Assembly: GCA_035472475.1 (NCBI GenBank)
Contig: DATIPA010000032.1
Coordinates: forward strand, 1-23,182
Reading direction: 5' to 3'
Length of the DNA: 23,182 nt
From: JAFAXD01 sp035472475
GTDB taxonomy: Bacteria > Pseudomonadota > Alphaproteobacteria > Rhizobiales > Xanthobacteraceae
Shown piece after piece: positions 1 through 9,487 of this stretch. Each line of letters starts with the position of its first letter. Within the stretch, counting starts at the first letter, position 1. The translations under genes and the position numbers were made by a program. The notes beneath the pieces are model-generated. The model did not search any database and was not told the origin of the DNA. It saw only the letters and a program-made list of their open reading frames with translations.

Positions 1-1221
1 GGCGCGTTCCAGCTCCCCTGGCTGGTTGGCGTCATAGAGAATCAACGGGTGCAGGTTGCCGTCGCCGGCATGAAACACATTGGCGACACGCAGCCGGTAT
101 TTGTCGGAAAGCTCACGCATGCGGGCGAGGACCAGCGGCAACCGCGCGCGCGGTATCGTCCCGTCCATGCAGTAATAATCGGGCGATATGCGGCCGACCG
201 CCGGGAACGCGGCCTTGCGGCCGGCCCAGAATAGCAGCCGCTCCTCTTCCGAGGTCGACGCCTTGGCAAAGGTGGCGCGACACTCCTGCGCAATCCTATC
301 GACCCGGCCGATCAACTCGTCCACTTCGGCCTGCGGACCGTCGAGCTCGACGATCAGCAGCGCCTCGACGTCGAGCGGGTAACCTGCATGGACAAACTCC
401 TCCGCCGCGTGGATCGCCGGCCGGTCCATCATCTCCATTCCGCCCGGAATGATCCCGGCACCGATGATCCGCCCGACGCAGGCACCGGCGTCCTCAGACG
501 AAGCAAAGCCGAGCAACAAGGCGCGCGCGGTTTCCGGCTTCCGCAGAATGCGGACGGTGATCTCGGTGACTACGCCGAGGAGACCCTCCGAACCGGTGAC
601 GATGCCAAGCAGATCATAGCCGGCGGCGTCGAGATGCTTGCCGCCCAGCCTGATGACCTCGCCGGTCATCAGCACCATCTCGCAGCCCAGCACGTTATTG
701 GTGGTCATGCCGTACTTGAGGCAGTGAACCCCGCCGGAATTCTCCGCGACATTGCCCCCGATGGTGCAGGCGATCTGCGATGACGGGTCGGGGGCGTAGT
801 AGAAACCGGCATGCTCCACCGCAAGCGTGACCGCCAGGTTGGTCACCCCGGGCTCGACCACGGCGACCCGATTTTCAAAATCGATCTCGCGGATGCGGTT
901 GAATTTTCCCATGCCGAGCAAGACGCCGTCGCCGAGCGGCAACGCGCCACCGGACAGCGAAGTACCGGCGCCGCGCGGCACCACCTTGATGCCGTGCTCG
1001 TGGCAGTAGTGCAGCACGCGAGTGACCTGCTCGGTCGATTCGGGCAGAACCACCACCATGGGAAGCTGGCGGTAGGCGGTGAGCCCGTCGGTTTCGTAGG
1101 GTCGCATGGCGCGCTCGGACGCGATCACCCCCTCGCCGGGAACAATTGCCCGCAGCGCAGCAACGACCTCGTCGCGACGGGCGAGGACTTGCGCATCGAG
1201 TTCCGGCATTTTCAGCGTCAT
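1..1221 (-). CDS. glcD: FAD-linked glycolate/D-lactate oxidase subunit, GlcD type (3' end cut by window edge)
   Basis: Flavin subunit that oxidises 2-hydroxy acids such as glycolate and passes electrons to the GlcE/GlcF partners; membrane-associated in the known complex. The 407 visible codons begin MTLKMPELDA. Residues about 55-225 form a PCMH-type FAD-binding domain with PRGAGTSLSGG (82-92) and IGGNVAENSGGV (154-165). Near the visible end is the C-terminal oxidase motif HAGDGNLHP (384-392). The family is about 490-500 residues, so roughly 90 residues lie left of position 1. The start at 1221 is preferred because AGAGG lies just upstream in the message. glcE and glcF, if present, would be downstream, outside the window. 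Family assignment is secure; glycolate rather than D-lactate or another 2-hydroxy acid is inferred. Confidence 0.93.
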   Translation of the reverse strand, partial: MTLKMPELDAQVLARRDEVVAALRAIVPGEGVIASERAMRPYETDGLTAYRQLPMVVVLPESTEQVTRVLHYCHEHGIKVVPRGAGTSLSGGALPLGDGVLLGMGKFNRIREIDFENRVAVVEPGVTNLAVTLAVEHAGFYYAPDPSSQIACTIGGNVAENSGGVHCLKYGMTTNNVLGCEMVLMTGEVIRLGGKHLDAAGYDLLGIVTGSEGLLGVVTEITVRILRKPETARALLLGFASSEDAGACVGRIIGAGIIPGGMEMMDRPAIHAAEEFVHAGYPLDVEALLIVELDGPQAEVDELIGRVDRIAQECRATFAKASTSEEERLLFWAGRKAAFPAVGRISPDYYCMDGTIPRARLPLVLARMRELSDKYRLRVANVFHAGDGNLHPLILYDANQPGELERA

Positions 1222-1546
1222 GTGACCTCTTTGCCACGTGCCGTCGGATTATAGCGATCGCCGAAAGAAAATGCGCACGCTCCCTCATCAGAAGCTTTGA
1301 CCGCACGAACTCCACCGGTGACACAACTCGCATGGTTCACGCCGTTCAATGCGTTGCGAGATCAAGAATTTGCCGCAAGTGTGAATGTCATAAAGCTGTC
1401 GCAGGAATTCAGTCCCGCCGTACGGGAGTAATCTGTCCGCCGCTTCCCGTGCACGCCACGCGCGCGTGCCCTCATTCGTCCCGCGAGGCGTGGGAACTCT
1501 TTTCCGGGCATCGAATTATTCATCGCACTCGGAGGCGAGGCGCGGC
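1222..1546. other. Divergent intergenic region between glcD and the carboxylate-amine ligase gene
   Basis: This 325-bp stretch separates two divergent genes and must hold both promoters. On the glcD side there is a perfect -10 hexamer (listed separately). On the ligase side, GGAGG at 1531-1535 serves as ribosome site. A small inverted repeat, TCCCG-5-CGGGA, sits at 1413-1427. Possible reading frames through the region have no recognisable protein content. No -35/-10 pair for the plus-strand gene stood out. Confidence 0.5.
1248..1253 (-). promoter_or_regulatory. Candidate -10 box for glcD
   Basis: The minus strand reads TATAAT, a perfect sigma-70 -10 hexamer, 26 bases before the glcD start codon, which would give a leader of about 20 bases. 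The expected -35 position has no clear TTGACA-like match, so an activator or an unusual -35 may be involved. Confidence 0.4.
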
Positions 1547-2839
1547 ATGAGCGAGCGCGTAGGCGACCAGCAGGCGGGCATGGCGCGGTCTCCGGCCAGC
1601 GCGGCCGATATGACGCGTTTGCCCTTCGGCACCGGAATCGAAACCCGCTCGATGAGCGAGGTTCTGACGGCCATTCGCGATCGGGCGGAGGATGCGGCTG
1701 CGCGCACGATGCAGTTGCGCGGATCCGACAGCTTTTCGTTCGGTATCGAGGAGGAATATTTCGTCGTCGATGCCGGAACCAAAGCCATCGTGCTGACACG
1801 GCCCGCGCAATTCCTTGCCGACGCCAAGCGCACGCTCGGCGACCAGGTCGCGGTCGAAATGCTGCAGTCGCAGATCGAGGTCGCGACCCTGCCCCATGTC
1901 GACATGGCCACCGCGCGAGCGGAGCTCAAATACCTGCGACAGAGCCTCGCGCGGGTCGCCGGGCAGCACGGCTTGGCGATTGTTGCGTCCGGGACTTACC
2001 CGACCGCGGACTGGTGGCAAGCGCAGCCGTCGGCCGGCAGGCGTTACGAGACCATCATGCATGACCTCGGCGCGGTCGGAAAACGCGACATGCTGTGCGG
2101 GCTGCACGTGCATGTCGAATTGCCCAACGGCGAGGACCGGGTCGAGGTCATGAGCCGGATGCTCCCCTATCTGCCGTTGTTCATTGCGCTTTCAACCTCG
2201 TCGCCATTCTGGCAATCGCAACCGACCGGCCTGATGGGATATCGGCTTGCCGCATATGACGAGCTCCCACGCACCGGCATCCCCGAATTGCTGCGCTCGC
2301 GCGAGGAGTTTGACGCCTATGTGGAGGCGCTGACGCGCGGCGGCGTGATTGACGACGCGAGCTATGTCTGGTGGGCGATCAGGCCGTCCCTACACCACCC
2401 GACGCTCGAATTGCGCGCCCCCGACAGCTGCACGTTCGTCGACGATTCGATTGCGATCGCAGCGCTCTATCGGTCGCTCGCCCGCATGCTCGTGCGCGAC
2501 CCGCTGCGCAACGCCGATCTCACCGCCGTTGAGCGCGCAATCATCGTCGAGAACAAGTGGCGCGCGCAGCGCTACGGTATCCACGGCACCCTCGTCGACG
2601 AGCGCAGCGGGTGTGCACAGCGCGTGCCAGACGTGCTCGACGATGTCCTGGACGACGTCCTTGCCGACGCCGAGGCGCTCGGCTGCATGCCCGAAGTGTT
2701 GCGCTGCCGGGCGATCGCCAGCGGCGGTACCTCCGCTGACGCTCAACTCGCGGTATTCGACGCAGAGGCCAAGAGCGCGGGACGCAGCGCGGCGCTCGCC
2801 GCGGTCGCGGATTGGCTTGCCGCAGCGACGTTGCAATAG
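1547..2839 (+). CDS. YbdK/GCS2-family carboxylate-amine ligase (glutamate-cysteine ligase-like)
   Basis: ATP-grasp-like ligase of the family that includes E. coli YbdK, which has weak gamma-glutamyl-cysteine ligase activity in vitro; the natural substrate of most members is unknown. Visible motifs are GIEEEYF (66-72), near the start of the catalytic core, GLHVHVELP (185-193), and LRAPDSCTFVDDSIAIAALY in the second half. The chosen ATG gives 430 residues with GGAGG 11 bases upstream. This leaves about 62 residues before the core, longer than usual (family about 370-400), so internal ATGs at 1610, 1652 or 1709 are alternatives. It stands alone on the plus strand, divergent from glcD and tail to tail with a TetR gene (21 bases between stops). 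Family is sure; substrate is not. Confidence 0.9.
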   Translation: MSERVGDQQAGMARSPASAADMTRLPFGTGIETRSMSEVLTAIRDRAEDAAARTMQLRGSDSFSFGIEEEYFVVDAGTKAIVLTRPAQFLADAKRTLGDQVAVEMLQSQIEVATLPHVDMATARAELKYLRQSLARVAGQHGLAIVASGTYPTADWWQAQPSAGRRYETIMHDLGAVGKRDMLCGLHVHVELPNGEDRVEVMSRMLPYLPLFIALSTSSPFWQSQPTGLMGYRLAAYDELPRTGIPELLRSREEFDAYVEALTRGGVIDDASYVWWAIRPSLHHPTLELRAPDSCTFVDDSIAIAALYRSLARMLVRDPLRNADLTAVERAIIVENKWRAQRYGIHGTLVDERSGCAQRVPDVLDDVLDDVLADAEALGCMPEVLRCRAIASGGTSADAQLAVFDAEAKSAGRSAALAAVADWLAAATLQ

Positions 2840-2860
2840 ATCACGCTCGTTGGACCACGA

Positions 2861-3517
2861 TCATTCGTCCGCCGGCCACGCGGTCTGGACAACGAGGCCG
2901 CGCGCGCGTGCATCGCTCACTCCGAGGGCACGCAGGGCAAACAGCGCGAGTTCCCTGACCGCATCCCGTTCCGATTCGCGCAACGTGCGTGGCGCCAGGG
3001 GACCGAGCAGGCCCTCGATCAACAGGCCGACCACCGCCGCAGCAGCACGCGCCGGCTCCTGTTCAGGCAGATGTCCCCCCTCGCTTGCTGCGCGGATAAG
3101 CGGCTCGAACTCGGCCACCAGCGCCCGTCGGTACTGCAGGCCCGGCGGATCGCCATGCAGCTCGAGCGGCTCGGCCAACACCGCCAAAGCGAGACGGCGC
3201 GCACGTACCGCCCGCGCGGAAAACACAATGACAGCAGCCGCCAACGCCGACAAAGGTCCGGGCGCCGCGGCGGCTGCCCGCCGGATGGCCGCCACTTCGC
3301 GTTCGGCGATGCCAGCGACCAGCGCCGCCACCAGATCGGTTTTCGAGGGGAAGTACCTGTATACGGTGCCAGCCGCGATACCGGCTCGCGCTGCGACCGG
3401 CACGATCTGCACCGCATCCATCCCGGATTCTGCCGCGAGCTCGCCCGCGGCCGCAATGATCGCGGCGTGACGGATAGCCAGCCGGTGCAGGACCCGTTCG
3501 GTGCGGCGGTAGGCCAT
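2861..3517 (-). CDS. TetR/AcrR-family transcriptional regulator
   Basis: DNA-binding repressor-type protein of 218 residues. The N-terminal helix-turn-helix is clear: a first helix (RLAIRHAAIIAAAGELAAES) is followed by VAARAGIAAGTVYRYFPSK and an acidic/hydrophobic stretch, the classic TetR_N pattern. The remaining Ala/Leu-rich helices would form the ligand pocket and dimer face; the ligand cannot be read from sequence. The start MAYRRTERV at 3517 is chosen because related regulators begin this way. ATG at 3547 and TTG at 3550 are in-frame alternatives and add about 10 residues without a better ribosome site. The gene follows the ThDP-enzyme gene on the same strand after 81 bases, so it may be co-transcribed with it and may regulate it; this is inference from position only. 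Confidence 0.9.
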   Translation of the reverse strand: MAYRRTERVLHRLAIRHAAIIAAAGELAAESGMDAVQIVPVAARAGIAAGTVYRYFPSKTDLVAALVAGIAEREVAAIRRAAAAAPGPLSALAAAVIVFSARAVRARRLALAVLAEPLELHGDPPGLQYRRALVAEFEPLIRAASEGGHLPEQEPARAAAAVVGLLIEGLLGPLAPRTLRESERDAVRELALFALRALGVSDARARGLVVQTAWPADE

Positions 3518-3598
3518 TGACGCGACCGCAAGCGAGGCAATGAACATCAATGATAGTAACGGAGCGAGACCGGCTTAGCTTTTCAAATCGTCGCTTAC

Positions 3599-5266
3599 TC
3601 ACTGCTTCCGTTCCGCCAGCGCCTGTTCGCGTAGTTTGGTGAGCGTGGTCGCCGGCGAAATCGCATCCGGATCGATCTTGATGTGCAGGATTGAAGGCTT
3701 GCCGGATGCGAGCGCCGCCTTGAACGCCGATGCGAACTCCGCGGTGTTCTCGACGGTCGCCCCAAATCCGCCGAAGGCGCGCGCGTAGGCGGCAAAGTCG
3801 GGGTTCTTGAGCACCGTCGCGGATACGCGCCCGGGATATTCGCGCTCCTGGTGCATGCGGATGGTGCCATAGAGCGAATTGTCGAAGATCAGCACCGTGA
3901 TTGGCAGGTTGAACTGTATGGCGGTCGCGAATTCCTGACCGTTCATCAGAAAATCGCCGTCGCCCGAAATCGCCAGCACCGTGCGATCCGGGTAAAGCCG
4001 CTTCATACCGATCGCGGCCGGAACCCCGTATCCCATCGAGCCGGATGTCGGACCGAGCTGGCTCGCGAACTTGCGCACGCGGTAGAAGCGATGCAGCCAC
4101 GTGTTGAAATTGCCGGCCCCGTTGCAGAGGATCGCGTCGGGGGGGAGATTTTCGCGCAGCCAGATCATCACCTCGCCGGGATTGACGTCGCCCGGCACGG
4201 CGGTCGCCGTCTCGGTCCAGGCCAGATAGTCCGCGTGGGCGGTCTTGGTATCCGTGCTCCAGCGAATGTCCGAGGGCGGCTGCAGCCCTTCGAGCGTCGC
4301 CGCAAACGCGGTCGGAGCGGCGTTGATCGCAAGCTGCGGGCGAAACACCCGGCCCAGCTCTTCCGGACCAGGATGAACGTGCACCAGCGTCTGCCGCGGT
4401 CCCGGGATCTCGAACAGCGAATAGCCCTGCGAGGGCACCTCGCCCAGACGGGTGCCGATCGCCAGCACGACATCGGCCGCTTTGATGCGCGCCAACAGCT
4501 TCGGGTTGACGCCAAGCCCGAGGTCGCCCGCATAGCATGGATGCAGCGCATCGAAGAGGTGCGCGCGCCGGAACGTGGTTGCGACCGGTAGCGCGAAGCG
4601 TTGCGCAAATCGCGCCACGGCCGCGCAGGCCGGCTCCGACCAGCGGCTGCCGCCGATGATCACCATCGGGCGCTGGGCGCCCCACAAAAGCTTTTGCAGC
4701 TTCGCCATGTCGGTTGCGCCCGGCCAGGTCTCGAGCGGCTCGAACGGCGGCGCGTCGGCGACCGCGATCCGCTCGCGCTGCATGTCCTCGGGGAGCGCGA
4801 TCACCACCGGCCCCGGCCGGCCGCTGCTCGCGGTGTAGAACGCGCGCGATACGATCTCCGGGATGCGAGCGGGGTCGTCGATCTCGGTCACCCACTTGGC
4901 GAGCGAACCGAAAGTCGCCCGATAGTCGAGCTCCTGGAGGGCCTCGCGCTCGCGCACCTCGCGTGGAACCTGCCCGACGAACAGGATCATCGGGGTTGAA
5001 TCCTGGTGCGCGATGTGAAGGCCGGGCGAGGCGTTTGTTGCCCCGGGGCCACGGGTGACGAAACAGATCCCGGGCCGCCCCGTTGCCTTGCCGGCGGCCT
5101 CCGCCATCATCGCGGCACCGCCCTCCTGCCGGCAGACCGTGAGCGCGAGATCGCTGTCGTGAAACGCATCGAGCACGGCGAGATAACTCTCGCCCGGCAC
5201 GCAGAACACGTGTGTCACGCCGTGAATGCGGAGTTGGTCGACCAGAACCGTTGCGGCGGTTCGCAT
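3599..5266 (-). CDS. Thiamine-diphosphate enzyme, acetolactate-synthase-like
   Basis: A 555-residue member of the ThDP family that includes acetolactate synthase, oxalyl-CoA decarboxylase and benzoylformate decarboxylase. The N-terminal pyrimidine-binding domain carries the activating glutamate in CRQEGGAAMMAEA (E48), followed by GPGATNA (73-79). The central domain spans about 190-325. The C-terminal domain has the metal/ThDP motif GDGDF (435-439), with DN at 462-463 at the expected distance. No partner small subunit (IlvH-like) is adjacent, which argues against the housekeeping biosynthetic synthase. The ATG at 5266 is used; a GTG at 5284 with GGCGGGG upstream is a real alternative and adds six residues. 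The exact 2-oxoacid substrate cannot be decided. A TetR gene lies downstream on the same strand. Confidence 0.9.
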   Translation of the reverse strand: MRTAATVLVDQLRIHGVTHVFCVPGESYLAVLDAFHDSDLALTVCRQEGGAAMMAEAAGKATGRPGICFVTRGPGATNASPGLHIAHQDSTPMILFVGQVPREVREREALQELDYRATFGSLAKWVTEIDDPARIPEIVSRAFYTASSGRPGPVVIALPEDMQRERIAVADAPPFEPLETWPGATDMAKLQKLLWGAQRPMVIIGGSRWSEPACAAVARFAQRFALPVATTFRRAHLFDALHPCYAGDLGLGVNPKLLARIKAADVVLAIGTRLGEVPSQGYSLFEIPGPRQTLVHVHPGPEELGRVFRPQLAINAAPTAFAATLEGLQPPSDIRWSTDTKTAHADYLAWTETATAVPGDVNPGEVMIWLRENLPPDAILCNGAGNFNTWLHRFYRVRKFASQLGPTSGSMGYGVPAAIGMKRLYPDRTVLAISGDGDFLMNGQEFATAIQFNLPITVLIFDNSLYGTIRMHQEREYPGRVSATVLKNPDFAAYARAFGGFGATVENTAEFASAFKAALASGKPSILHIKIDPDAISPATTLTKLREQALAERKQ

Positions 5267-5313
5267 GTTGTCATTGGCACGCACTGGGATCCCCGCCTTG
5301 CCGCGATGGCTCG

Positions 5314-5328
5314 GTCTATATAACAGAC
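5314..5328 (-). promoter_or_regulatory. Candidate -10 region for the ThDP-enzyme gene
   Basis: An AT-rich core (TATATA on either strand) flanked by GTCT and AGAC lies about 50 bases before the ThDP-enzyme start, the only such core in a GC-rich intergenic region. No good -35 at 16-18 bases was found on either strand, so orientation and function are uncertain. Confidence 0.25.
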
Positions 5329-5350
5329 TGGCGCGCATGAATCCTTGGGC

Positions 5351-5459
5351 CTCATCCCGAGGAGCCCGAACCAAGCGAGGGCGTCTCGAAGGATGGAACC
5401 AGACTCGGAGCTTGCGGCCTTCGAGACGCGTGGCCTGCGGCCACGCTCCTCGGGATGCG
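5351..5459. repeat. Nested inverted repeat (intergenic palindromic element)
   Basis: Two pairs of complementary arms are nested. The outer arms are 5351-5365 (CTCATCCCGAGGAGC) and 5445-5459, matching in 14 of 15 positions. The inner arms are 5381-5392 (GCGTCTCGAAGG) and 5418-5429, matching perfectly. A further small hairpin, CGTGGCC-TGC-GGCCACG, occupies 5429-5445. The RNA would fold into a long imperfect stem. From memory, the arm sequences resemble intergenic repeats abundant in Bradyrhizobium and Rhodopseudomonas genomes. It ends 21 bases before the start codon of the kinase gene at 5481, so it could lie in that gene's leader. Confidence 0.75.
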
Positions 5460-5480
5460 GCTCGAGGAAGAGACCGCAGT

Positions 5481-7016
5481 ATGAGCGATGAATCCCAGGA
5501 CGAGGTCTTTCGCTTCCTCGCCGACCCCGCGACCCACGACGGCGCCGCCGTCAAGCGCGTCGACACCCACGCGGCCGCGGTGTTTCTCGCCGGCACTGCG
5601 GCCTACAAGGTCAAGCGCGCAGTCAAATTTCCGTTCCTCGATTTTTCGACACTCGCCAAGCGCAAGGCGGCGCTCGAGGCCGAGATTGCGGCGAACCGCC
5701 CATTCGCCCCTGACCTTTATTGCGAGATAATCCCGATCACGCGCTGCAACGCCGCACTGGCCCTCGGCGGGAGCGGCGAGGCGCTCGAGTGGGCGCTCAA
5801 GATGCACCGCTTCGATGAGGAAGCGACGCTCGATCGCCTGGCCGAGCGGGGGCGCCTCGATGCGACTCTGATCGAGGCGCTGGCGCGCGCCGTCGCCGCG
5901 GCGCATGCGCGCTCTCCGGTCGTCGACGCGCCACCCTGGATCGCGGCGCTCGGCGACTATATCGAGCAGAACGACAGCGCGTTGCGCGAACGCGTCGATC
6001 TGTTCGAGCCGGGCGCTGTTACGGCGCTCACGACGAAAAGCCGCGCGGCGCTTGCGCGCGTTCGCCCCCTGCTGCTTGCACGCGGGACCGAAGGACTTGT
6101 TCGGCGCGGCCATGGCGACCTGCATCTCGGCAACATTGCGCTGATCGACGACCGCCCGGTTCCATTCGACGCGCTGGAGTTTGATCCGGTCGTGGCCTCG
6201 GGCGACGTGCTCTATGACCTCGGCTTCCTGCTGATGGATCTCGTCGAGCGCAAGCTCCCGGGGGCGGCGAACCTCGTACTCAACGTCTATCTCGCAGCGA
6301 CGCGCCATCCCACCGACCTCGATGCGCTGGCGGCGCTGCCGCTGTTCATGTCGCTGCGGGCCGCGATCCGCGCCAAGGTGACCGCAGCACGCCTGACGAA
6401 CGCAGCCTCCGATCTGCGCCAGACCATTACAATGCAAGCCAAGACCTATTTCGCGCTGGCATGCGATCTGATCGCGCCGGTACCGCCTCGCCTTGTGGCG
6501 ATCGGCGGCTTGTCCGGCACTGGGAAGTCACTGCTGGCGCGCGCGCTGGCGCCCGATCTGGCGCCAGCACCCGGCGCGGTGCTGCTGCGCTCCGACGTCG
6601 AGCGCAAGGCGATGTTCGGGGTCGCGGAGAACGAAAAACTGGCGCCGGAGGCCTATACGCTGGACGTCGGGCGGCGGGTTTATGCAGCCCTCGCCGACCA
6701 GGCGCGACGAGTATTGACCGCCGGCCATTCCGCGATCGTCGACGCGGTGTTCGCGCGTGATGACGAACGGATGGCGATTGCCGACGCGGCTCGCGAGCAT
6801 AAGGTCGCGTTCAAAGGGCTGTTCCTGACCGCGGATCTGGCGACGCGAATCGCCCGCGTCGGCAATCGGGTCCGCGATGCATCCGACGCCGATGCCGAGG
6901 TCGCGCGGGCGCAGGAGAACTACACGCTCGGCGCGATCGGTTGGGCGCAGATCGATGCATCGGCAACTCCGGATGAGACGCTCAAGCGCGCCAAGGCGGC
7001 GCTCGATACCGGGTGA
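5481..7016 (+). CDS. Two-domain kinase: APH-like N-terminus fused to P-loop ATPase/kinase
   Basis: A 511-residue cytoplasmic protein made of two phosphotransferase-type domains. Residues about 1-330 resemble the aminoglycoside-phosphotransferase fold (COG2187-like), with the catalytic loop HGDLHLGN (211-218) and the metal-binding segment FDALEF (229-234). Residues about 337-511 are a P-loop kinase domain (COG0645-like) with Walker A GGLSGTGKS (342-350), a later IVDAVF strand and an Arg-rich lid. This fusion is found in many proteobacteria and its substrate is not established to my knowledge. The start at 5481 has GAGGAAGAG upstream. Upstream lies the nested inverted repeat; downstream the gene converges on a small membrane protein gene with only 8 bases between stops. 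Domain calls are firm; the physiological role is unknown, and antibiotic resistance should not be assumed from the APH fold. Confidence 0.9.
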   Translation: MSDESQDEVFRFLADPATHDGAAVKRVDTHAAAVFLAGTAAYKVKRAVKFPFLDFSTLAKRKAALEAEIAANRPFAPDLYCEIIPITRCNAALALGGSGEALEWALKMHRFDEEATLDRLAERGRLDATLIEALARAVAAAHARSPVVDAPPWIAALGDYIEQNDSALRERVDLFEPGAVTALTTKSRAALARVRPLLLARGTEGLVRRGHGDLHLGNIALIDDRPVPFDALEFDPVVASGDVLYDLGFLLMDLVERKLPGAANLVLNVYLAATRHPTDLDALAALPLFMSLRAAIRAKVTAARLTNAASDLRQTITMQAKTYFALACDLIAPVPPRLVAIGGLSGTGKSLLARALAPDLAPAPGAVLLRSDVERKAMFGVAENEKLAPEAYTLDVGRRVYAALADQARRVLTAGHSAIVDAVFARDDERMAIADAAREHKVAFKGLFLTADLATRIARVGNRVRDASDADAEVARAQENYTLGAIGWAQIDASATPDETLKRAKAALDTG

Positions 7017-7024
7017 ACGCGCCG

Positions 7025-7264
7025 TTACCTTTGCGTCTCTTGATACAATCCCCAGGCGGCAATCAACGCGCTCAGCGACGCGAGCAGGAAGAGCACCGAC
7101 AGAAGGCCCTCCTGCACGTTCACGCCGACGACGCGCGCGACGTCATAAAGCACGTACACAACGAACGTGAATGCAAGACCGTAGAGATAGGGCTTGCGCT
7201 TGCGCGCCGTCATGAACGCCAGAACCGCCACGGCGCCTTCGAGAATGATCGACAGAATGAGCAT
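7025..7264 (-). CDS. Small multi-pass membrane protein, unknown function
   Basis: Seventy-nine residues, mostly hydrophobic, with three likely membrane helices (about 2-17, 28-48 and 53-73) separated by a basic loop, ARKRKP, after the first. The ribosome site is strong: GGAGG eight bases before the ATG. It lies downstream of ftsH on the same strand but beyond the ftsH terminator-like hairpin, so it may have its own promoter in 7265-7300. I do not recognise a named family. The good ribosome site and clean membrane pattern support it being real; its function is not inferable. Confidence 0.75.
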   Translation of the reverse strand: MLILSIILEGAVAVLAFMTARKRKPYLYGLAFTFVVYVLYDVARVVGVNVQEGLLSVLFLLASLSALIAAWGLYQETQR

Positions 7265-7300
7265 GATGAGCCTCCGGCATCGTCAGCGACGGATAGTCAC

Positions 7301-7332
7301 AAGAACGAAATGGCCGGGACATACCCGGCCAT
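7301..7332 (-). terminator. Rho-independent terminator downstream of ftsH
   Basis: A perfect 9-bp stem (ATGGCCGGG at 7310-7318 paired with CCCGGCCAT at 7324-7332) with a 5-base loop begins 33 bases after the ftsH stop. In the minus-strand transcript it is followed by UUCGUUCUU. The U tract is interrupted, so termination may be partial. Confidence 0.65.
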
Positions 7333-7365
7333 CACAGCTAATCGCATGGAGGAGTCTTGTAGCGC

Positions 7366-9285
<1,920 letters not shown>

Positions 9286-9358
9286 CTCTGTCTCTCTGGC
9301 GTCCGGCTCCTCGGCCGAGCCGCGTGCATTGCGCGATCAACGGGCGGTGTCGTCTGGT

Positions 9359-9389
9359 CTATGTAGGCACCACGCCGCACTATGCCAAG
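9359..9389 (-). promoter_or_regulatory. Candidate RpoH (heat-shock) promoter for ftsH
   Basis: The minus strand reads CTTG (9386-9389), 18 bases, then CCTACATAG (9359-9367). This resembles the alphaproteobacterial RpoH pattern of CTTG, 17-18 bases, CYTATnT, with one departure in the -10 core. It lies about 75 bases before the ftsH start. ftsH is heat-shock controlled in several bacteria, which makes the site plausible; it is not proven. Confidence 0.4.
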
Positions 9390-9401
9390 CGAAAGCGTAA
9401 A

Positions 9402-9431
9402 ATTGTAAAGGATTTGCGCCCATTTGGTGAA
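9402..9431 (-). promoter_or_regulatory. Candidate sigma-70 promoter for ftsH
   Basis: The minus strand reads TTCACC (9426-9431), an 18-base spacer, then TACAAT (9402-9407). The -10 matches five of six consensus bases and the -35 four of six. It sits just upstream of the heat-shock-like candidate, so ftsH may have two tandem promoters. Confidence 0.4.
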
Positions 9432-9487
9432 CAGCGCGACCACATGGCAGGCATCTTCCCGGTCATTTGAGGCGGATTCGGGGTTTG

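Noticed and set aside
1413..1427. TCCCG-5-CGGGA inverted repeat before the ligase gene
   Set aside because: Five-base arms are expected by chance in this composition; noted only in the intergenic description.
3063..4895. 610-codon minus-strand frame across the TetR and ThDP-enzyme genes
   Set aside because: It overlaps two genes with clear family motifs in another frame, and its product is Arg/Gly-rich without domains.
5481..7016. Reading the APH-like domain as an aminoglycoside-resistance gene
   Set aside because: The domain order and fusion to a P-loop kinase match a widespread chromosomal family, and there are no mobile-element signs nearby.
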